Shown one piece after another: positions 13,111 to 16,411 of a DNA stretch of 16,411 nucleotides. The translations under genes were made by a program, and so were the position numbers. Every line of letters begins with the position of its first letter. Within the stretch, counting starts at the first letter, position 1. This DNA comes from Pseudomonadota bacterium (GTDB lineage Bacteria; Pseudomonadota; Gammaproteobacteria; Steroidobacterales; Steroidobacteraceae). The stretch covers positions 1 through 16,411 of the forward strand of contig JAKCEJ010000025.1 in assembly GCA_021838065.1 (NCBI GenBank). The letters are read 5' to 3'. The notes under the pieces were generated by a model. That model had not been told where the DNA came from. It was given only the letters and a program-made list of their open reading frames with translations, and made no database searches.

Positions 13111-13761
13111 GTGAGCGCCTCGCGCGGCAATGCTCCCGTGGACGAGGCGCTCGAGGTCAATCGATTCTGGTTCGGCCCGCCGCCGCTCGGACTGCACACG
13201 CTGCGCGACCGCGAGAAGCTGTGGTTCGGCGTGTGCGCCACGGTGCAGCAGCAGGCCGCCATCGACGAGATGATCCGCGAGCGCTTCGCCGGGCTGATGG
13301 AGCGCGCCGCGGCCGGCGCGCTCGGTGTCTGGGCCGCAAGCCCCCATCGGCGGCTCGCGCTGATCCTGCTGCTCGATCAGTTTCCGCGCAATGCGTTCCG
13401 CGGCACGGCCCGCGCATTCGCCACCGATGAGCGGGCCCTCGCGCTCGCGCTCTCGGGGATTCAGGCCGGGGCCGATGCGGCGCTCTCGCCGCTCGAGCGG
13501 CTGTTCCTGTGCATGCCGCTGCAGCATGCCGAACGGCTCGACGTGCAGGAGGAGTCCGTCGCCGCCTACCGTCGGCTGCTCGAGGAGGCGCCGGTCGAGC
13601 TGCGGCCGTTCTTCGCCGGCGTAGGGGCCTTCGCCGAGCGTCATCACTCGATCGTGCGCCGGTTCGGGCGCTTCCCGCACCGCAATGCGACGCTCGGGCG
13701 CGCGAGCACGCCCGAGGAGCAGGTCTATCTGGCCAGCAGGCCGGACCGCTTCGGTCAATAA
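13111..13761 (+). CDS. DUF924 family protein
   Basis: The 216-residue protein has the marks of the DUF924 family (COG3803): VNRFWFGPPP near the N-terminus, LALILLLDQFPRNAFRGTAR with AFATDERAL in the middle, LFLCMPLQHAE, QEESVAAYRRL, and RFGRFPHRNATLGR followed by STPEEQVYL at the end. The family is widespread in proteobacteria, predicted to be all-helical and TPR-like, and has no established function. The start is GTG 13111, which gives the usual length. It is preceded by a hypothetical gene 6 bases upstream on the same strand and followed by a LysR-type regulator. Confidence 0.9.
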   Translation: MSASRGNAPVDEALEVNRFWFGPPPLGLHTLRDREKLWFGVCATVQQQAAIDEMIRERFAGLMERAAAGALGVWAASPHRRLALILLLDQFPRNAFRGTARAFATDERALALALSGIQAGADAALSPLERLFLCMPLQHAERLDVQEESVAAYRRLLEEAPVELRPFFAGVGAFAERHHSIVRRFGRFPHRNATLGRASTPEEQVYLASRPDRFGQ

Positions 13762-13937
13762 GCCGCGCACGCCGGCGCGCCCGCGCCGCGCGCCTCGAAT
13801 TGGTGCGGTGAGCGCTCGCACGGGTCCAAATCGGGGCACGCAGCGCGCGTACCTTCGACCCAACGGGCCTCGCAGCGGCTCGGTGGGGTGGCATGGGCGT
13901 TGCATCGGCCTGGCCACACAATGCCCCGGCTCCCGCA

Positions 13938-14849
13938 ATGATCCGCCTCTCCCGTCCCCCGCCGACCCGAAGCCTGCGGGTCTTCTGCGTCGCCGCGCGC
14001 CACCGCAGCTTCAAGTTCGCCGCCGACGAGCTGTGCCTGACACCGTCGGCGGTCAGTCATCAGATGAAGGAGCTCGAAGACTCCCTGGGTGCGCGCCTCT
14101 TCGAGCGCCGGCCGCGCTCGCTCGAGCTGACGCGCGCCGGCGCTGCGCTGCTCACGCAAGTCGAGCCGCTGCTTGAGGCGCTCGACCGCAGCGTCGCTGA
14201 GTTCGCGCGCGGCGGCGGCCGGCGCAGCGTGCGGATGGTGCTGCCGCCGTTCTTCGCCAGCGAGCTGTTCATTCCACGGCTCGGTGCATTCTGCGCGCAC
14301 CACCCCGGGATCGATCTGCAGATCGATTCGCGCGATCCACGTCCGGCCGCCCATCCGCCGAGCGCGGATGTGTCCGTTCTGCTGGTCGATTCCGAGCCGC
14401 AGGGCCTGGAGTGCACGCCACTCTTTGCATTGTCGCTGAGCGCGGTCTGCGCACCGCAGCATCTGTGCACGGTCGCACGGCTGGGCAGCGCGGTGTTCAA
14501 GGAGTTGACGCTGATCGTACACAAGAGCTCGGCCGAGGCGTGGAGCGAGTGGGCGCGCGAGGTCGGGATCGAGGCGCCGGAGCCGTCCCGCGTGCTCGAG
14601 CTCGACACGATGCATGCGGTGGTACGCGCCGCTGAACACGGCATCGGCGTGGCTCTCGTGCCCACGGCGCACTGCGCGGAAGGCTTTCGCACCGGCGCGC
14701 TGGCACGGATATTCGCCGTCGAGCTGCGCACACCCGACACTTACTATCTCGTCAATCGCGCCAAAGACGGCGACAGGCCCGACGTGCGCGCGCTCGCCGA
14801 CTGGATGCGCGAGCAGTTCGGCTCCGCGGACCCAACATCTCCGTGTTGA
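13938..14849 (+). CDS. LysR-family transcriptional regulator, GcvA-like
   Basis: The 303-residue protein has an N-terminal winged helix-turn-helix (SLRVFCVAARHRSFKFAADE at 12-31, continuing LCLTPSAVSHQMKELEDSLG) and LFERRPRSLELTRAGAALL. A LysR substrate-binding domain follows from about residue 95. The DNA-binding part is most like GcvA, the glycine-cleavage regulator group, including AARHRSF and SAVSHQMKELE, but that resemblance does not fix the regulon. ATG 13938 is chosen because the HTH lies at the usual distance; an in-frame ATG at 13893 would add 15 atypical residues. Upstream is a DUF924 gene on the same strand and downstream an exported TPR-like gene, either of which could be a target. 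A 12-bp palindrome lies just after the stop. Confidence 0.92.
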   Translation: MIRLSRPPPTRSLRVFCVAARHRSFKFAADELCLTPSAVSHQMKELEDSLGARLFERRPRSLELTRAGAALLTQVEPLLEALDRSVAEFARGGGRRSVRMVLPPFFASELFIPRLGAFCAHHPGIDLQIDSRDPRPAAHPPSADVSVLLVDSEPQGLECTPLFALSLSAVCAPQHLCTVARLGSAVFKELTLIVHKSSAEAWSEWAREVGIEAPEPSRVLELDTMHAVVRAAEHGIGVALVPTAHCAEGFRTGALARIFAVELRTPDTYYLVNRAKDGDRPDVRALADWMREQFGSADPTSPC

Positions 14850-14859
14850 TTGAGATGCG

Positions 14860-14871
14860 CTCATGCATGAG
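14860..14871. promoter_or_regulatory. 12-bp palindrome after the LysR gene, possible operator
   Basis: CTCATGCATGAG is a perfect palindrome 10 bases past the LysR stop and about 95 bases before the next ATG. With its flanks it contains dyad half-sites (TGAG ... CTCA ... TGAG) of the sort a dimeric regulator binds. It could be an operator for the downstream exported protein. Binding by the adjacent LysR protein is conjecture. Confidence 0.3.
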
Positions 14872-14885
14872 ACAATTCTTTTCGT

Positions 14886-14914
14886 TTGTGGCCCCAACGG
14901 CCGCGCTCTATCCT
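14886..14914 (+). promoter_or_regulatory. Candidate promoter for the exported TPR-like gene
   Basis: TTGTGG (14886-14891), a 17-base spacer, then TATCCT (14909-14914). Both hexamers are partial matches. It lies downstream of the palindrome at 14860-14871 and 53 bases before the ATG at 14967. Confidence 0.3.
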
Positions 14915-14966
14915 GGCCTCACGCTGACGAAGCGCTTGAACCGCATCACCGGACAGGAGAGCTGAC

Positions 14967-15512
14967 ATGAGGCCGCACAGTCGCACGCATCGCGCGTTAC
15001 CTCTGGCGCTGTATGCCGGATTTGCTCTGGCGGGCTCGGCGGCCGCACTCGCGGGCACCCAACCTCACCCCTTCGTGCTCACCGCGTACGGCGCCGGGCC
15101 CGGCGGCAGGGATCTGCTCGCCGGCCGCTACCCCGCCGCACTGCGGCGACTACGAGCCCGCGGGGGCGCCGGCCCCGATCCCAAGGCGTTCAGTGCCAAC
15201 AGCTGCGTAGCCTTCGAGATGACACAACATTTGCGCGCCGCGCAATCCGCGTGCGACGCCGCGGTCCTTGCCGCCGACCGCGCGCGCCTCGATGCCGGGC
15301 CCCGGAGCGGCTCATCAAGGATCAGCGCCAACCGCGCCCTGGCCGCGGCATACGCCGACCGTGCGGTGCTGGGCTGGCTGCGCGGCGATCGGCACGGCGC
15401 GCGTGCGGATCTGGCGAGGGCGCAAGCGCTCGCGCCCCAGGCCGAATTCGTCCGGCGGAACATCGCCGCCTTGAAATCACATCCGCTGCGGGCGCAGGCA
15501 CACGGCAGTTGA
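14967..15512 (+). CDS. Exported TPR-like hypothetical protein
   Basis: The 181-residue precursor starts with a Sec signal peptide (basic MRPHSRTHR, hydrophobic LPLALYAGFALAG, likely cleavage after ALA at 27-29). The mature part looks like a short helical-repeat protein. GRDLLAGRYPAALRRL (47-62) and ANRALAAAYADRAVLGWLRG (121-140) followed by DRHGARADLARAQALAPQ resemble tetratricopeptide helices. Between them is SANSCVAFEMTQHLRAAQSA, and two cysteines (Cys80, Cys96) could form a disulfide in the periplasm. TPR proteins bind other proteins; no enzymatic motif is seen. AGGAG (14955-14959) lies 7 bases before the ATG. The gene is convergent with an M16 peptidase, with a hairpin cluster in between. 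Confidence 0.78.
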   Translation: MRPHSRTHRALPLALYAGFALAGSAAALAGTQPHPFVLTAYGAGPGGRDLLAGRYPAALRRLRARGGAGPDPKAFSANSCVAFEMTQHLRAAQSACDAAVLAADRARLDAGPRSGSSRISANRALAAAYADRAVLGWLRGDRHGARADLARAQALAPQAEFVRRNIAALKSHPLRAQAHGS

Positions 15513-15514
15513 CG

Positions 15515-15573
15515 GATCCGGGAGACGGGGCGAGCTCGTACCCCCTCACGAGCGCGATCCGTCTCCCGGAATC
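15515..15573. repeat. Two-tier hairpin element, copy 1
   Basis: An outer 12-bp stem, TCCGGGAGACGG (15517-15528) with CCGTCTCCCGGA (15559-15570), extended by two pairs after a bulge, encloses an inner 6-bp stem GCTCGT/ACGAGC (15534-15539, 15548-15553) on an 8-base loop ACCCCCTC. It begins 3 bases after the stop of the TPR-like gene. It could be a REP-like element or a transcription-end hairpin; no T-run follows. Confidence 0.8.
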
Positions 15574-15600
15574 CACTTCACTTCGGCCCATTCGAACGGG

Positions 15601-15656
15601 TCCGGGAGACGGAACGATGGCTCGTACCCCCTCACGAGCGCGATCCGTCTCCCGGA
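15601..15656. repeat. Two-tier hairpin element, copy 2
   Basis: Nearly identical to copy 1: the same outer arms (15601-15612 with 15645-15656), the same inner GCTCGT/ACGAGC stem (15620-15625, 15634-15639) and the same ACCCCCTC loop. It differs by a few bases and a 2-base insertion in the left internal segment. Both copies are followed by AATCCAC. Left arms are 84 bases apart. Confidence 0.8.
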
Positions 15657-15715
15657 ATCCACACCGGCTGGGAGACAGACAACAGGGAGTCGCAAAGCGA
15701 GGAAGCACGCGGGCC

Positions 15716-15764
15716 CGGGAGACGAAGCACCCATCCCCCCCTCACGGCGGCGCTTCGTCTCCCG
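15716..15764. repeat. Diverged hairpin element, copy 3, overlapping the M16 peptidase 3' end
   Basis: A 13-bp perfect stem, CGGGAGACGAAGC (15716-15728) with GCTTCGTCTCCCG (15752-15764). It shares the GGGAGACG/CGTCTCCC core and a C-run followed by CTCACG in the loop with copies 1 and 2, but lacks their inner stem. Its right arm and part of its loop encode the last codons and the stop of the minus-strand peptidase. A lone left-arm-like segment, GGGAGACAGAC (15670-15680), lies between copies 2 and 3. Confidence 0.75.
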
Positions 15765-16411
15765 CCGCCCCCGGAACGAAGTCCGGGTCGGTGAGCCGCA
15801 TCGGCACGATCGGCCCGAACTCGGCAAGCTGGCCGCCGATACGCGCGGCGTCACCGATTACCACCAGGGTCATCTGATCCGGCATCGGAAATGCCTCGGC
15901 GATGACTGCACGCGCAGCGTGCGGGTCGACCTCGGCGAGCGCCGCCGGATAGTCGTCGATATAACCCGTGCCGAGCCCGAAGAACTCGATGTCGGCGAGC
16001 GCCGCAGCCCAATCGGCGGCCGTCTCCAGTCCGAGCGCATATTGGCCGAGGGTGTAGGCGCGCGCCGAGGCCAGCATCTCGACGCTCACGCCCTCACTGT
16101 GCAGGCGCTCGAGAGCCTGCAGCGCGAGCCGGATCGCCCGGGCGGTGCTGGCAGTCTCGACGAAGGAGCGGATGGAGAATTCCCCGGCAACGCTGCCGCG
16201 CACGAAACCCGAGCGCGCCCCGTAGGAGAGGCCCGATTTGATGCGCAGCTCGGCGTTGAGGAGCGAGGTGAACCGGCCGCCGAACAGCGTGTTGACCAGA
16301 TCGAGCGCGGCGCGGCGGGGGTACTTGCGGTCGACGCCGCCCGTGCCGATCCAGAAGTGAGACTGCGCCGCACCGGGCGCATCCACGAGCAGCACGCGCC
16401 GGCAGGTGCTC
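15742..16411 (-). CDS. M16 family (pitrilysin/insulinase-like) peptidase, C-terminal part
   Basis: About 223 C-terminal residues are in the window; the frame is open through the right edge, so the N-terminal part lies outside. The visible stretch is an M16 C-terminal domain: DAPGAAQSHFWIGTGGV, then LVNTLFGGRFTSLLNAELR and GLSYGARSGF, the R/Y region that helps bind substrate and zinc-adjacent structure in M16B domain pairs. No HxxEH zinc motif is in this part; it would be in the missing domain or in a partner protein, since some M16 systems split active and inactive subunits between two genes. The last residues (AAGDEAPP) and the stop fall inside hairpin copy 3. The precise subfamily cannot be decided from this fragment. 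Confidence 0.88.
   Translation of the reverse strand, partial: STCRRVLLVDAPGAAQSHFWIGTGGVDRKYPRRAALDLVNTLFGGRFTSLLNAELRIKSGLSYGARSGFVRGSVAGEFSIRSFVETASTARAIRLALQALERLHSEGVSVEMLASARAYTLGQYALGLETAADWAAALADIEFFGLGTGYIDDYPAALAEVDPHAARAVIAEAFPMPDQMTLVVIGDAARIGGQLAEFGPIVPMRLTDPDFVPGAAGDEAPP

Noticed and set aside
1..16411. CRISPR arrays, insertion sequences, tRNA or rRNA genes, toxin-antitoxin or phage-defence genes
   Set aside because: Looked for on both strands by reading the sequence and translations; no regular spacer repeats, transposase motifs, cloverleaf or defence-family motifs were seen.

Overview
The window is strongly GC-rich bacterial chromosome, densely packed with core genes. The gene content and order (dut-coaBC, radC, rpmB-rpmG, ftsY-ftsE-ftsX, rsmD, coaD, mutM, rpoH) is that of a gammaproteobacterium. 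A Tat-exported high-potential iron-sulfur protein and a CIRCE operator on rpoH point away from the enteric branch and toward a Xanthomonadales-, Nevskiales- or Chromatiales-like lineage. The species cannot be named from this sequence. No plasmid, phage, insertion-sequence, CRISPR, tRNA or rRNA signature is visible.

Layout. 1-2225: coaBC with the start of dut on the minus strand (coenzyme A synthesis, dUTP hydrolysis), divergent from radC. 2226-3203: a 444-bp gene-free stretch with stacked inverted repeats, a HiPIP gene, a long GC hairpin, and a good sigma-70-type promoter leading into rpmB-rpmG (ribosomal proteins L28 and L33, 3204-3612). 3631-6238: ftsY-ftsE-ftsX operon on the minus strand (signal recognition particle receptor; divisome ABC complex). 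6293-7383: rsmD-coaD with an ATGA overlap, convergent with mutM (7388-8203). Upstream of mutM on the same strand is a cytochrome b561 gene. 9039-9979: rpoH (sigma-32) under a perfect CIRCE inverted repeat that overlaps its likely promoter.

10001-11302 encodes a malic enzyme with an N-terminal ACT domain. It is divergent from a 400-residue membrane protein (11379-12581) that looks like the sensor half of a histidine kinase with no kinase. Then come a small hypothetical protein and a DUF924 protein (6 bp apart), a GcvA-like LysR regulator, and an exported TPR-like protein. The convergent gap 15513-15741 holds a family of three related two-tier hairpins, the last running into the 3' end of a truncated M16 peptidase gene (15742 to the window edge).

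Most of the window is housekeeping. I did not find a clearly new biological system. The observations most worth following are the CIRCE control of rpoH, the kinase-less sensor, the hairpin family at 15515-15764, and the merging of two loci that are separate in E. coli. All functional assignments rest on reading motifs in the translations; no database search was run.
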